This document shows, in pieces, positions 1 through 10,894 of a stretch of 64,000 bases of DNA. Position numbers and translations under genes: made by a program. The notes under the pieces were generated by a model. The model saw nothing but the letters and a program-made list of their open reading frames with translations. It was not told the DNA's origin and ran no database searches. Within the stretch, counting starts at the first letter, position 1; each line of letters opens with the position of its first letter. Source of the DNA: Sipunculus nudus. Its lineage: Eukaryota; Annelida; Sipuncula; Golfingiida; Sipunculidae. The stretch is taken from assembly GCA_026874595.1 (NCBI GenBank), contig CM049320.1, positions 1,104,001 to 1,168,000 on the forward strand. Direction: 5' to 3'.

Positions 1-1947
1 TTACTAAATATGTTGGTATACATCAATTTAATCCAATTTATAAAATATACTCCAAAGTTCATTTTTTTTCTAATATTTGAAACATAAAGGCCCATTCCAA
101 TGAGTCAAAAGCCTTTTTAAAGTCGATTGCCAATAGTATACCTGGTAAACACTTTTCCTCTGTATATGGTAATAAATCTGATAAAAATCTTGTAATATCA
201 TGAATGTCTCGACCTTTGGTAAAACCAGACTGGTTATTATTTATTATTTTGGTAAATACTGTATTAATCTATTTGAAAGTGCTTTTGACAGAATTTTATA
301 ATCCGTATTTAAAGAGAAATTGGCCTCCAGTTTTCTACCTTAAATCGATCTTTTCCTTTATCTAACAGAGTTATTATGGCTTGTCTTTGTAGAGCAGACA
401 TTTCTCCCTGCTTTTTTGAAAAGTTAAAACTGTCAATCATATTATTACCAAAGATATGCCAAATTTTTTTGTAAAATTCAGCAGGTATTCCATCACTCCC
501 TGGGCTTTTGTTTGATTTCATAGTATTAAGAGCTTTTAAACATTCTTCAGATGTGAGTGGACCTTCACAAGATAATTTTTCATCCTCCGACAGAATTGAC
601 ATTTTAAGATCTTTTAAATAATATTTAATATCACCTGGAGTCACCTTTAAATTTGAACTATATAGTTTTGCATGAAATTTTCTTTGAATCTCCAATATAT
701 GCTTAGGATCTGTCACAACATTTCCATCAAGGTCGATCAACTTATATATATTTTTCTTTGTATAGTTCCGTTTTTCAAGGTTTAGGAAATATTTATTACT
801 TCTTTCACCATGCTCGTACCATCTGACTTTTGACCTAATAATAGCCCCTTCTATTTTATCATGTTCTATCTTTTCTAATTCATTTTTTATCTGGTTATAG
901 GATTGTCTCAACTGTTCTTTTACATTTTCATTGGTTTCAGCATCTAATTTTTCTTCATTGATTTTAAGTTCCTCAAATAACTCTTTTTCCCGTTGTGCTT
1001 TATTCTTTTTATTTTTCTTTCCATAGGCAACACAATATTCTTTTATCTCATATTTAATGTCTTCCCATTTTGTTTGGGCATTTGTTATACATTTACATTC
1101 ATTTTGCCATACTTTATTTTGTCTAATTAAATGTGTTATAAAATCACTGTCATCTAAATAAGAAGTATTCATTTTCCAGTAACCTTTACCTCTACTTTCT
1201 TGCTTCATTTCTATTTTAAGTTTAACTGGACTGTGATCAGAATGATAGGCTGCCTCTATACAAATATCATCCACATAATCATATAGTGAGTTGGATATCA
1301 ACCAGTAGTCTAACCTTCAGCGGGTAACTGGATTATTTCTTCTCCATGTATAATTTTTTTATTCGGATATCTCCTCCTCCATACATCAGTTATATCAAAT
1401 GTCTCACATATAGAGTTTAAAATGTTTCTGACTTGGTTTTTATTATCGTGTAATTTGCCTATTTTATCTAATCTATTATCAAGAATAATGTTGAAATCCC
1501 CACCAAGAATAATATTATTTCTCCCTTGTTGGTTTTGCTCCATCATTCTTTCCTTTAAAGTCCTAAAAATATTTTTTGTTCATTTAGACTATTCGGTGCA
1601 TATATATTGATCAACAGAAACGGATTATTTTCAATTATACAATTTAACATAAGCAATCTACCATTTTCATATTTATGAATTTGTTTAACATGAATATCTA
1701 ATTCATTACGAACTAAAATAGCCACACCACGACTATTATTATTCCCATGACTATAATATATCTTTGCACCCCATTCATTCTTCCAAAACGCTTCATTCTG
1801 TTCACTGCTATAAGTCTCTTGAAGAAAAGCTATGTCTGTTTTCTCCTTATGCAGTAATCTAAATAATGATCTTCTTTTCCTGGTTTTATTAAGTCCTCGA
1901 ATATTTAATGTTTTAATATTAAAATTACAGCTGCAACTATTAAACAC
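1..1947 (-). pseudogene. LINE ORF2 remnant: endonuclease and reverse transcriptase
   Basis: The product would nick target DNA and reverse-transcribe the element RNA. Frames in order: 1947-1555 has the endonuclease N-terminus (LNIRGLNKT, then FLQETYSS); 1546-1310 has the middle with the GGDFN motif; 1301-309 has the endonuclease end (YHSDHSPVKL), the linker with the GERSNKYFLNLEKRNY block, and the start of the RT ending in ENWRPISL; below 308 the RT goes on in another frame with LLAIDFKKAFDSLEW, the palm block that holds the first catalytic Asp. The frame changes near 1550, 1305 and 305 are single-base shifts. Protein-level similarity to the intact element at 11.7-15.5 kb is clear but not close, so the two belong to related, separate families. 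Confidence 0.9.
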
Positions 1948-2701
1948 TTCAAGTAAATATAATATGTTTTACAGCATACAGAGATATATCAAACATGTCA
2001 AAGACTCTCATCAGTGCATTAAGGTTACTAGTACAGTACATTACCTGCAGGGCAAACACATTGACCCCCTGCATTTGCCTTGACACAAGAAACACACATT
2101 GACCATTTAAAAGACACATAAGAGGCTTACCAAAAGCTTTAGTTCCCTCTGTTATTGGGTTGACCTATTTTTAGTTTCCCCCAATAAAGACCACTACTAC
2201 GGTCCTGCAATGCAATGTTGTGAACCGCAAATCCATCCAGGCACACTTTCTTTTCATGCTACCCCTTGCAAAATAATTTAGTAGTGCAAGTGTATCTTGG
2301 AGAACGTGAGTACTTTAACATTAAATTCACAGTAAAATCCATGTGATACCAGGACATCTTTGAAAATAACATACGTACATATTAAAAACAGTTTTATAAC
2401 ATTTAGCAGGGTAATTTAACATTTGAACATGTAACCATGATTTAGTAATTATAAATTGCATTTAAATCACAGTATCCAAAAGGTAAGACAATATTAGATG
2501 ATAAATGGTTCACCATGGTTCAGCTATGACAGTGAACAAAAACTTAATACAATGAAAACACATAGAGGGTACACCAAGTATGTACCATAACAATATAGAT
2601 AATGTGCATCTAAGTTCAATACACTAATGAAAATACTTATTTTAAAAATAATATACCAAGAAGACTATCTTGAACAATGAAATATTCGAATTTTCACAGA
2701 A
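1948..2701. other. Inter-ORF spacer of the LINE
   Basis: This AT-rich stretch has no coding frame that looks real. It separates LINE ORF1 from ORF2. Spacers this long are unusual for L1-like elements and it may hold decayed inserted sequence, but no repeat could be named. Confidence 0.5.
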
Positions 2702-3450
2702 TCAGAGTTTTTTTAGTTTGTTTACATGGTTGATATGCACAAGTGAACCATCCTCAGTTTTCACAATTTTTTCATCAGAGGACCATGCCAGTTGAACTTT
2801 TTTGTGTTCTTTAGCTGCCAGTAATAACCTGAATCTGTAATCAGTTAGATCTTCCACAATATAGATGCCTGTTCCTTTTAGCAATTTTCTTTTCACTATC
2901 ACATTCTGTCTACATGCGTAGCTAACAAATTTGATCAGAATTGGCCGGTTCTGTTTCCCTGTGCGTCCTACCCTGTGCATCCTGTCAATCATCCAGGGGT
3001 CAACTTGGGCTCCAATTTTCTCGAAAATTTTCCAGACTTTATCTCTTAAGTTATCATTTTCGTCCTCCTGGACACCAATAATCCTTATGCTATTTCTGCG
3101 ACTGTACTGTTCTAATTCTTCACAGTGGGCCCTGGCTGACTCCAAGTCTTTCTCAAGAGACGCATTCACCTCAGCTACAGTAGTCAGCTCCCTCTTACAT
3201 TCCTCTTTCAGCTTTTGAATCTTACTTTCAAATACACTTTCTAAATGACAAATAGCACTATTTACCTCAGTCTGCATGTTCTGTACCAGGGTCTCTGTCT
3301 GTTTAAGTGATGCATCCCTTGAATCGCAGCTCTCAGAGTTTCAATTTTACAGTCCATTTTATTTTCCATTTCAGCCAATTTGTTGTCTAAATGTTTCAAG
3401 ATATTTGTTTCCATGTTCTTTAACAGTATTTCCATAGTGTCCTTATCCAT
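2702..3450 (-). pseudogene. LINE ORF1 remnant: coiled-coil RNA-binding protein
   Basis: ORF1 protein of L1-like elements coats the element RNA. The N-terminal part (3450 down to about 3262) is rich in charged heptads (NKLAEMENKMDCKIETL), and a second frame (3277-2702) goes on with more coiled coil, then the conserved EQYSRRNSIRIIGV core that starts the RRM-like domain, then the MHRVGRTGKQNRPILIKF block and a basic C-terminus. The two parts are offset by a frameshift in their overlap at 3262-3277. Position and order relative to ORF2 fit an L1/Tx1-type LINE. Confidence 0.85.
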
Positions 3451-3856
3451 TTTCTCTCAATATATGGCCTGGATGGAAATGGATTTTGGAGCTACTCCAA
3501 AACATAACCTGCCATTTGCATTGGCCTTGACCTTCCCTTTATGTTCTTGTTTATAGTTCAATAAAATTCATGATATGACTACTGGCTACACACTTGTATA
3601 ATCATGCAACAGGGTCTAGGAAAACAAAAAAAGTTATTAAAAAATAACTTGGTATTATCCTGCTATAATTGGAGGGGCGTGGTAAAAAAAGGGTTATTAC
3701 ACTCTTGATACACGCCCCCTTGACACCTATCCGCAGATATACTATAACTTCCACACCCACCTCGGAGTATTTTGGTGTCACATCCCTACGCCCTTGTCAA
3801 ACTTTAAATTTTGTTTTCACACATTTCGTTTTATGCAAAGAGTTCACACGAAGGCT

Positions 3857-3965
3857 GGGGGGGGGGGGGGGGGGGTACAACAGCATATCCGTTGGCCAAG
3901 GATTGAACATACGTACACATAATATAATTATATATATATATATATATAAATATAAATATATATAA
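3857..3965. repeat. Poly-G run and TA-rich microsatellite
   Basis: A run of about 18 G bases (3857-3875) is followed by a TA-rich microsatellite at about 3928-3965. Both are simple sequence. Confidence 0.8.
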
Positions 3966-4085
3966 AGGATGCTTAACTAGCGAAGCGGTTTGAACGTCGG
4001 ACATGTGCGCCCCCGAGATAGATTCGAATCCCGGATCGGCTAAATAATCCAATCTGAGCATTTTTTCTTCGTAACAATACGGTGG
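3966..4085 (+). mobile_element. tRNA-related SINE fragment
   Basis: The sequence TAGCGAAGCGGTTTGAACG fits a pol III A box, and GATTCGAATCCC about 50 bases later fits a B box. The same two boxes and the CTTCGTAACAAT end occur on the minus strand at 55757-55912, so this is a dispersed family. The flanks do not form a tRNA acceptor stem that I can pair, so a working tRNA gene is unlikely. Confidence 0.6.
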
Positions 4086-4169
4086 GGTGGGGGTGGGGTG
4101 GGGGGAAAAGTGAGGCATCAGAAATACCCGATATCACCAATGCTTCACTGCAAGAAAAGTGGAAGATCA

Positions 4170-4260
4170 ATGACCTTTGTTAAGGAAATGACGAGAAAGA
4201 AACGGAAGTGTATCTGTGTCCTGTCATTGTGCGTCATCCTGTATGTGACGATTGGATACA
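4170..4260 (+). CDS. Sulfotransferase-like gene A, exon 1 (signal anchor)
   Basis: This short exon encodes an N-terminal MTFVKEMTRKKRK stretch and then a hydrophobic segment (CICVLSLCVILYVTIGY), the usual type II signal anchor of Golgi sulfotransferases: basic cytosolic tail first, then membrane. It ends in a GTGAGT donor at 4261 in phase 1, which matches a phase-1 acceptor for the next exon (CTCAAG before 4730). The ATG at 4170 is chosen as the start; 4188 or the upstream 4098 are possible. No promoter was identified. Confidence 0.6.
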
Positions 4261-4280
4261 GTGAGTCTGCCATCAACCTC

Positions 4281-4306
4281 CCTCTCTCTCTCTCTGTTTT
4301 TTTTTC

Positions 4307-4352
<46 letters not shown>
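4281..4352. repeat. CT/TA microsatellite
   Basis: A (CT)n stretch is followed by T-rich sequence and a (TA)n run, in intron 1 of sulfotransferase gene A. Confidence 0.9.
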
Positions 4353-4353
<1 letters not shown>

Positions 4354-4380
4354 AAATATATATACAAATACACATATACA

Positions 4381-4468
4381 TAGTAAAACCTCGCTTAAAC
4401 GACCACATTGAAAATCGGATCACTTTATCGAGGTCCCGTTGGTGGTCTTAACTTCGAGGTTTTACTGA
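4381..4468. mobile_element. Small palindromic MITE-like element
   Basis: The stretch begins AGTAAAACCTCGCTTAAACGA and ends CGAGGTTTTACT, so its ends are inverted copies. The same GTCTAAGCGAGG sequence is the core of the 74-bp minisatellite at 33.88-34.69 kb, whose right flank also ends in GAGGTTTTACTG. It looks like a short non-autonomous hairpin element. Confidence 0.65.
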
Positions 4469-4729
4469 ATATATGTCAGAGTGTGTGTATATAAATATAT
4501 ATGATATGGCAATAAATAATAATATAATTTATGTCTTAATATTTTAAATGATAAATTTTCAAGAGGTATTTTTTCAGCAGTTCATTTCATCAAATTTGGG
4601 TCACATTTTTTTTTAATTCTATGTCAATAATCAATATTTACTTATTATTTACATGCGAAATAAGCTTTAAATAAGTCTTTATTTAGATATATTTAATTAA
4701 AATGATTGTTAATTTTTTTAATTCTCAAG

Positions 4730-4967
4730 TGTCAGTTCTGATCAATTATACACCAGACCCACATCGAATGGAGAGTCCGGCCACCCTGACTAACCCGAGA
4801 AGACTTGTTTTATTAACTTATCCTGATCGCGGCTCTTCGTTTCTGGGATCACTATTCAGTACAAACTCTGACGCTTGTTATTGGTATGAGCCGGACCAGG
4901 GAATCCTCCAACATATCTATAAATCTACTCTTCCGTTCCATCCACACGACCCGTATATTGTACTCAG
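4730..4967 (+). CDS. Sulfotransferase-like gene A, exon 2 (5'-PSB)
   Basis: The exon encodes the 5'-phosphosulfate-binding loop of a PAPS-dependent carbohydrate sulfotransferase: RRLVLLTYPDRGSSFLGSLF, followed by NSDACYWYEPDQGILQHIY. In the GlcNAc/Gal/GalNAc 6-O-sulfotransferase family the usual loop is T-R-S-G-S-S-F-L-G and the YEP triplet follows. Here the loop reads YPDRGSSFLG, a mild change. The acceptor is CTCAAG before 4730 (phase 1; a second AG a few bases on also fits) and the donor AG/GTGGGT at 4967/4968 is phase 2, matching the acceptor at 6478. The minus-strand paralogue at 33483-33732 has the same placement and phase. Confidence 0.8.
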
Positions 4968-4995
4968 GTGGGTAACCTTCATCTTATCATTTAAA

Positions 4996-5388
4996 GGTGG
5001 CCAAATTACTATAGTTGACTTCGTATTCATGGGGTTCACTTTTTAGTGTTTCGCGAGGGTTCCATTTTCGCGATCTCACTAAACAATAAACCTGTCGATA
5101 ACGTATAACCATAATTATGTTAATTGATATTTCAAATATTATGTGCACAAAATCTTATTAATATAAATATTGTAATATGATAGACAATTGGAAAGATCTG
5201 ATATCATTTAAAATATCAATCTGTTAAGGAAACCATCTACTTTTATTCATAATGTCAACCTTTCAGCCTATTCACATTTGCTTTCAACGATAGAACCTTT
5301 TATTCACGCAGGTTTTATTTTCGCGATAATTCCCGTTTCGCGAATATCGCCGATTTGAAACCCCACGAATATAATGCAACCATAGTAT
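4996..5388. mobile_element. MITE with TTTCGCGA-rich arms
   Basis: The left end ACTATAGTTGACTTCGTATT is inverted at the right end (ATAATGCAACCATAGT), and the interior holds repeated TTTCGCGA and TTCGCGAATATCGC blocks. A related element with the same blocks lies at about 39331-39714. It has no coding frame, so it is probably a non-autonomous DNA element inside intron 2 of sulfotransferase gene A. Confidence 0.65.
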
Positions 5389-6478
5389 TTCGTCATTTTT
5401 TAATTTTTGTATAGCTGCTTTTGCATATCAGCGCCATCATGCGTTCAATTAATGCATCAAATCACGTTTGAGTGTAGGATATTCCATATACGCCTAATAG
5501 ATAACCCCTCACCCCCACACGATAAGTGGGCTCAACCATCAATGCACTGAAAATGAATCACATTTAAGGGAGAGGGCATAGGAGAAAGTCACGAGTTAGC
5601 TGGCATGGAGTTCAGTCCTCAAGGGCCCACAGGTAAGTCCCTTAGGGAGGAGCTGGTGTCCCTACTTATGTTTAAGGAAATGAAGCCTGTGACGCCAATG
5701 TTGAAGTTGAGTAACTGGCCACCCTTCAGATCTTTAGTAAAGCGTACATCCGAGGCATACCCTCCGTATCTGTAGTAATGTGTACACCCTATGCACTACC
5801 TGGCAGCATATTGTTTTGGCATGTGAGTAATAAGAATTCTAAATTCGGATAGTTTTTGATCTATTGGTGATGTTAAACTTACATTCCTTAGTTGATTTCC
5901 ATTATCTGTGGGAAAAACCCTACAGAAGTATTGCATTAAAACTAGATAATTCCATTGTATATTCTTATACATTTGAGTGGATTACGAAAGAAAAAAAAGT
6001 ATAAATTTCACTATGCTAAGGTAAAACATGATTAAAGTTAACGTTTAATCAAAACTATAGCTATACTTAACTTCTAATAGGTCAACCTTTGAATACTAGA
6101 TCGGGCTCAGAAGCAACAGCGGTAGTTACCGTTAATAACAATAATCAACATCATCCGTAAATAAATGTGACTAGCAAAAAAACTTTCTTCAACTTTTCGT
6201 GGAATCATTTCACTCTGTGATATTTGCTAAAAAGCTAATACACGCAAAATTAAAGCTCTCTAATAAATACCTACATCTATGTAAATGAAGAGATCGTCAT
6301 ACGTTTAACAATCTTTGATATTTACGGATTATATTATAGCCTCTGAGCTTTTTTCTAGTGAAACGTCTACACATGAACACTGCATTAATGCAGTAATACA
6401 ATATTTCATATATGGTTTATAAAAAAATGTTCAAGAAAAAATTTGAATATTTCTATATTTTCTTTCTGTATGAAGCAG
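5389..6478. other. Intron 2 of gene A, no other feature seen
   Basis: AT-rich intronic sequence. No coding frame, RNA gene or recognisable repeat was found. It ends in the acceptor TTTCTTTCTGTATGAAGCAG before 6479. Confidence 0.5.
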
Positions 6479-7952
6479 CATCCCGGATTTTGAGCGTGAA
6501 GGAGTACAAAGAGAGCTGATCCGTCTGTTTGCAGCTTCTGTTCCCAGCAGTTTGCCGTCAGACATTCTCTACAGCACTCCGTTACTGCATCCCAAGTCCA
6601 GCTGGGGAGACGAGGTGGAGACCTGTCTGACGAAGAAGGCACGGAGATGTACAAACATATCTTCTGTAAGGAATGTGACGGCCCTGAGCCAGCACCACGG
6701 AGATGTACAAACATATCTTCTGTAAGGAATGTGACGGCCCTGAGCCAGCACCACTGATGTACAAACATATCTTCTGTAAGGAATGTGACGGCCCTGAGCC
6801 AGCACCACGGAGATGTACAAACATATCTTCTGTAAGGAATGTGACGGCCCTGAGCCAGCACCACTGATGTACAAACATATCTTCTGTAAGGAATGTGACG
6901 GCCCTGAGCCAGCACCACGGAGATGTACAAACATATCTTCTGTAAGGAATCTGACGGCCCTGAGCCAACACCACGGAGATGTACAAACATATCTTCTGTA
7001 AGGAATGTGACGGCCCTGAGCCAGCACCACGGAGATGTACAAACATATCTTCTGTAAGGAATGTGACGGCCCTGAAACAGCACCACGGAGATGTACAAAC
7101 ATATCTTCTGTAAGGAATGTGACGGCCCTGAAACAGCACCACGGAGATGTACAAACAAATCTTCTGTAAGGAATGTGACTGTCCTGAGCCAACACCACGG
7201 AGACGTACAAACATATCTTCTGTAAGGAATGTGACGGCCCTGAGCCAGCGCTTCCTTTAATAAAACAATGCTTGGAAAGGTTTGACTATGATCACGACAG
7301 TCCTTTAACAGACGGAAGTGCCAATATGAAGTGTTTGCCTGGGTCTTTTAAATGTCACGTGACATGTATGACTCATCTGTACAATACAACGAAAGAATGC
7401 ATCAAACCCGTGGATAAATTCTGCCAAAATAAAAAATTACGTGTTGCCAAACTGACCCGACTGCGCATGTCAGTGATAGAGGGGCTGATGAATAAAGACC
7501 CAGCAATAAAAGTTGTCCATAATGTCAGAGACCCGCGCGCCATCTATGTGTTAGGATATTATTTAGGTCAACCTAAGAAAGCCCTCATGACTGATATAAA
7601 GCTAACATGCTTGAACATGATGGAAAACATAGAAATAACAGAGAAACTCAAGGCTAAGTATCCTGAGCGAATAATTACATTTAAATATGAGAACCTCGCT
7701 CAGAATCCCATGAAGTATGCAACGATAATATATAATTTTATCAACTTACCTTTGCCAGAAGAGGTTAAAAATTTCCTTATAAACAACACCCAAGCGCCAA
7801 GAGATTCTTGTAGAAAGTGTTTAACTCGGGCGAATTCCAGTCTGACGTCAACCAGGTGGAAACAGAAGATAACCACGGAGGAGCTGACCGTGATTTCCGA
7901 TTACTGTTTTGATGTTCTTAAAGCACTTAATTACCCTATCAACACTTCATGA
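6479..7952 (+). pseudogene. Sulfotransferase-like gene A, last exon, split by tandem repeat
   Basis: The first part (6479-6646) is homologous to the N-terminal part of the minus-strand paralogue exons: SSLPSDILYSTPLL and SWGDEVETCL match their LPLEIL..ND and CL segments. After the repeat, 7203-7952 resumes with the CKEC pair, the CHVTC motif, and the 3'-phosphate-binding block VVHNVRDPRAIYV, then the C-terminal domain; the stop is at 7950-7952. The acceptor at 6478 is phase 2, as required by exon 2. Eleven tandem units at 6647-7249 interrupt the frame: most are 56 bp and therefore shift it, and every unit read in one of the three phases hits TAA. The gene is either broken or the array is removed by splicing. 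PAPS-dependent sulfation of a glycan in the Golgi would be its role. Confidence 0.75.
6647..7249 (+). repeat. 54/56-bp minisatellite inside sulfotransferase exon
   Basis: Eleven units start at 6647, 6703, 6757, 6813, 6867, 6923, 6979, 7035, 7091, 7147 and 7203. Eight of the ten full units are 56 bp and two are 54 bp (the shorter ones have CCACTGATG in place of CCACGGAGATG). The unit includes ATGTACAAACATATCTTCTG and GTAAGGAATGTGACGGCCC, so each copy carries a GTAAGG donor-like hexamer. The last unit runs directly into coding sequence, so the unit is itself coding DNA of this exon. Confidence 0.95.
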
Positions 7953-8160
7953 CATGATATAGAATACAATAAGACATATTAATTTAGCTGAAAAACATAC
8001 CGACTTTTGTGTGATGCCACAAAAATGTGTATAAAATTAAAATGAACATGGGGGACATAATATATTTATATCAGTTTATCTAGGTAAGGTTAAAAAGGTT
8101 AAAGATGACATATGTACTACATAGCAAAAAATAAGAAGCATTTTGAAGGATCCTCCACAG
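7953..8160. other. 3' flank of gene A
   Basis: AT-rich 3' flank. No canonical AATAAA signal is evident close to the stop. Confidence 0.4.
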
Positions 8161-8545
8161 TGCTGTCGTCAATGAAGTATTTATAAACATATGTAAAATA
8201 GTCTTTACGAACGAGATAAACGTCAGTATAAAATTTACAAACATATATAAAATAGTCATTAGGGACGAGATAAACGTCACTATAATATTTATAAACTTAT
8301 GTCAAATAGTCATCATAGACGAGATAAACATAAGTAGAGTATTTATAAACAGTTACCATTAACAAGATGAAACGTCTGTATATTATATAAACATCTGTAT
8401 AAAAGTCTTAAGAGGCATAGTTAAGCGTTAAATATCGAGAAACATCTGTGAAACGGTCATAACAGACGAGATAAACGACAGAATAATATTTATAAACATA
8501 CTTGAAAGAGTCATCATAGACGAAATATATTTATAAAATTTCAAA
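8161..8545. repeat. Degenerate tandem repeat, about 60-bp unit
   Basis: About six diverged copies share the pattern ATTTATAAACATATGTAAAA, TAGTCAT and GACGAGATAAACG, spaced roughly 60 bp apart. The copies differ by substitutions and small indels, which makes this an old array. Confidence 0.75.
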
Positions 8546-8945
8546 ATAATAATAATATAGGCATTAATTAACTTTAACAGATTTGCCTTTTCGCAGAAAA
8601 TATGCTTTTTCGCTAAAGATGCATCCTACCATCGGACTTGAGCATGCGTGTAGGTGTATGGTCGATTGTCAAAGCAGCTCTGATATAAAGTACAATTTTT
8701 AGTTTATTTTACGCATGGATTTTACCACCGATGGCCCAAAGAACGCTTTGGCACTGTAAAAGAGGATCGACTTGAGTTTTATGATTTTTTTTTACTTTTA
8801 TTATTCGCAAAGTACTATTTTTACTTCAAGGAAACTTCAGGTGGCGACGTTTGTTTACCTGTGACTAATAGCTACCCAAAATGGCCTTATCACATGGACG
8901 AAGTACCGTGATCTGTTAATGCTATGCACCTGGCAGACTGAAAAA
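8546..8945. other. No feature recognised
   Basis: Sequence between the degenerate array and the CR1-type element. Part of it may be the 5' region of that LINE, but no motif proves this. Confidence 0.4.
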
Positions 8946-9365
8946 TAGTGAAAGAACTACCTGACCGCAGATCAAAATGGACATTTAAAAGTATTGTGAC
9001 TTATTTACAATTTTGCCAAAATGGGTGGACCAAAAGTACAAAACGCAAGACTAGTGAGAGGAACATCGATCCTGATGTGCTTGATGCACACGATGAACTT
9101 TGTAAACAAATAAAAAAAAAGTTTGGAAACTGAAAATAAATAACATGTCCTTCAATCAACTTAGCAAATTCAGAAAAGCCAGTTGACTGACATTTGTTAC
9201 CTTATAAACACACAGACACACAAAAACATCGGTGTCTCCAGATTGTAACTGAATGTGACACATGAACTGAATGTGGTTCATGACCAATGGGTTATAAAAT
9301 AAAAAAATAAAATACAAAATAAAGTAGGTCAGTGAGAAAACCACCGAGAATGAAAGCGTGAATGA

Positions 9366-9499
9366 CAGAACTAAAACGGACACAGAGGAACCAACTGCTA
9401 ATAGTATCACAGAACTAAAACGGACACAGAGGAACCAACTGCTAATAGTATCACAGAACTAAAACGGACACAGAGGAACCAACTGCTAATAGTATCACA
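9366..9499 (+). repeat. Three direct copies of a 44-bp unit
   Basis: The unit ACAGAACTAAAACGGACACA plus GAGGAACCAACTGCTAATAG is present three times in near-identical tandem copies, just upstream of the PHD-finger frame. It is a small recent tandem duplication in the ORF1 region of the CR1-type LINE. Confidence 0.9.
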
Positions 9500-9532
9500 T
9501 CAAAATGCAATCAACCTGCCAATAACAGTGAA

Positions 9533-10600
9533 GTGCATGAGAATAGCTCTCAGGTCATTGAATCAGCTCAGCATACTGAAACACCAGATATGTTTGCATG
9601 TGTTTATTGTGCAGGATATTGCAAATTTGAACAAAAAAGCTATGATAAATCAATGGTACAGTGTAATATGTGTATTCACTGGTACCATTGGGAATTTGTA
9701 GATGAACTAGAGATAAACTATCCATCTGCATGGAGTTGACTGACTTGCCGCTCACAGTCCACACTGATTCAGACATTCAAACATAAACTCCATTCTGTCA
9801 TCAAATACAGTGAAACTTTGGTAAAGAGACTTGTAGATAAAACAAAGGAGTCTGTGAAACTTCAGTCAGAATTCAGGCGACTTAAACCTAATTCATTAAA
9901 CAACCTATTATGTAAGGATGTTAGTCTTTCCGGAAATACAAGTTCTCCTGTTTGTGTGACATCAACACCTTAGTCTACAGAAACAGCGAGTGGAAGTCGT
10001 CATTCGTTGAGTAGGACAATCTCCGTCGACTTTGTAACCGTCTTTGACATTGAGTCATATGACGGTGATCTCTCAGATTCCAGTGTTGTTGTATCAGATG
10101 ATGACACCACGCCAATAGCGAAACAGCACAAATCAGCTGAAACGTGTTACCAGAAGAAAAACAACTGGCGTCAACAGTACAAAGCTACACATTATAGGAG
10201 ACTCAATTACATAGAGTCGTGATACCTAAGCACTGGATTCTACTGCGATACCTGAAGTGTCAAAAGATTCCCGTTGATTCAAGTCTGAAATTCCATTAAA
10301 CGCATCCAAATGTTCAAACTTACGCTGTCATGGGCACGCAGGCTACAGTCACATTGTGCATTAATCAACTGGTTTGATCAGGAAAGTTCGATTATCATAG
10401 TCAGAAATTCACAAAAGTAAACACACTAAAATTGTTATTATTAGTTCTATTGTAAACAGGAAAGTTGGACGCTCATCCTGAAAAAGAATAGACTTTGGTG
10501 AATGCTGCCATTGAACTGTGGTGTTCGAAAAACAACTGGTCATTCCTGGATAGCAGATATAGTGTTCAATCATGCCTAAAACAGAAATGGTGTACACCTT
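9533..10600 (+). pseudogene. CR1-type LINE ORF1: PHD finger and SGNH esterase remnant
   Basis: Frame 9533-9739 encodes a PHD-finger-like pattern: CVYC, then MVQCNMCIHWYHW, then after a stop LTCRS. The Cys expected after HWE is Phe and the Trp codon before the last Cys pair is a stop. A further frame (10007-10222) is acidic and Ser-rich, a linker. At about 10190 another frame reads HIIGDSIT, the GDS block of SGNH hydrolases, followed by a later segment containing PNVQTYAVMGTQAT. PHD plus esterase is the known ORF1 layout of CR1-like LINEs. Several stops make it a pseudogene. The order before the endonuclease at 10.9 kb supports a single element. Confidence 0.7.
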
Positions 10601-10894
10601 AACAAAACTGGCAGTAAGTGTTTGTAATCTAATTTCTCTACATGCATAAATATGTTACGCCACCTGTATGATAATTACGGGTTGGTCGAATCAATACAAC
10701 TAGTTTAACGACATCAGGTTCACCAGGGCAAACGAAAAAACAACAAAAAATTCTCTCAATGAATTCAGTTAGATGAGAAATCCGTTAGAATTACGTAAAT
10801 GATAAGGCATTAAAATCGCTAACCTGAATGTTCGAAGTATTTCTCAATATACTCAACTACGACAACAACGCTACAACCTTTATCTTGACGCCCC

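Larger units (their letters stand above)
1..3470 (-). mobile_element. L1/Tx1-type LINE, decayed, 3' end outside window
   Basis: A non-LTR retrotransposon read on the minus strand, with ORF1 at 3450-2702, a non-coding spacer of about 750 bases, and ORF2 from 1947 running off the window at base 1. ORF1 with a coiled coil and RNA-binding core, followed by an APE-type endonuclease and reverse transcriptase, is the standard L1/Tx1 layout. At least one frameshift breaks ORF1 and three break ORF2, so the copy is dead. The 5' end is put near 3470 only because nothing LINE-like is seen above it; no target duplication can be tested because the other end is missing. Confidence 0.85.

Noticed and set aside
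3966-4085. Genuine tRNA gene
   Set aside because: A and B boxes are present but no acceptor stem pairing or proper spacing was found; it is a dispersed SINE-like family.
6406-7214. Three overlapping minus-strand frames of 210-250 codons
   Set aside because: Antisense shadows of the sulfotransferase exon repeat.
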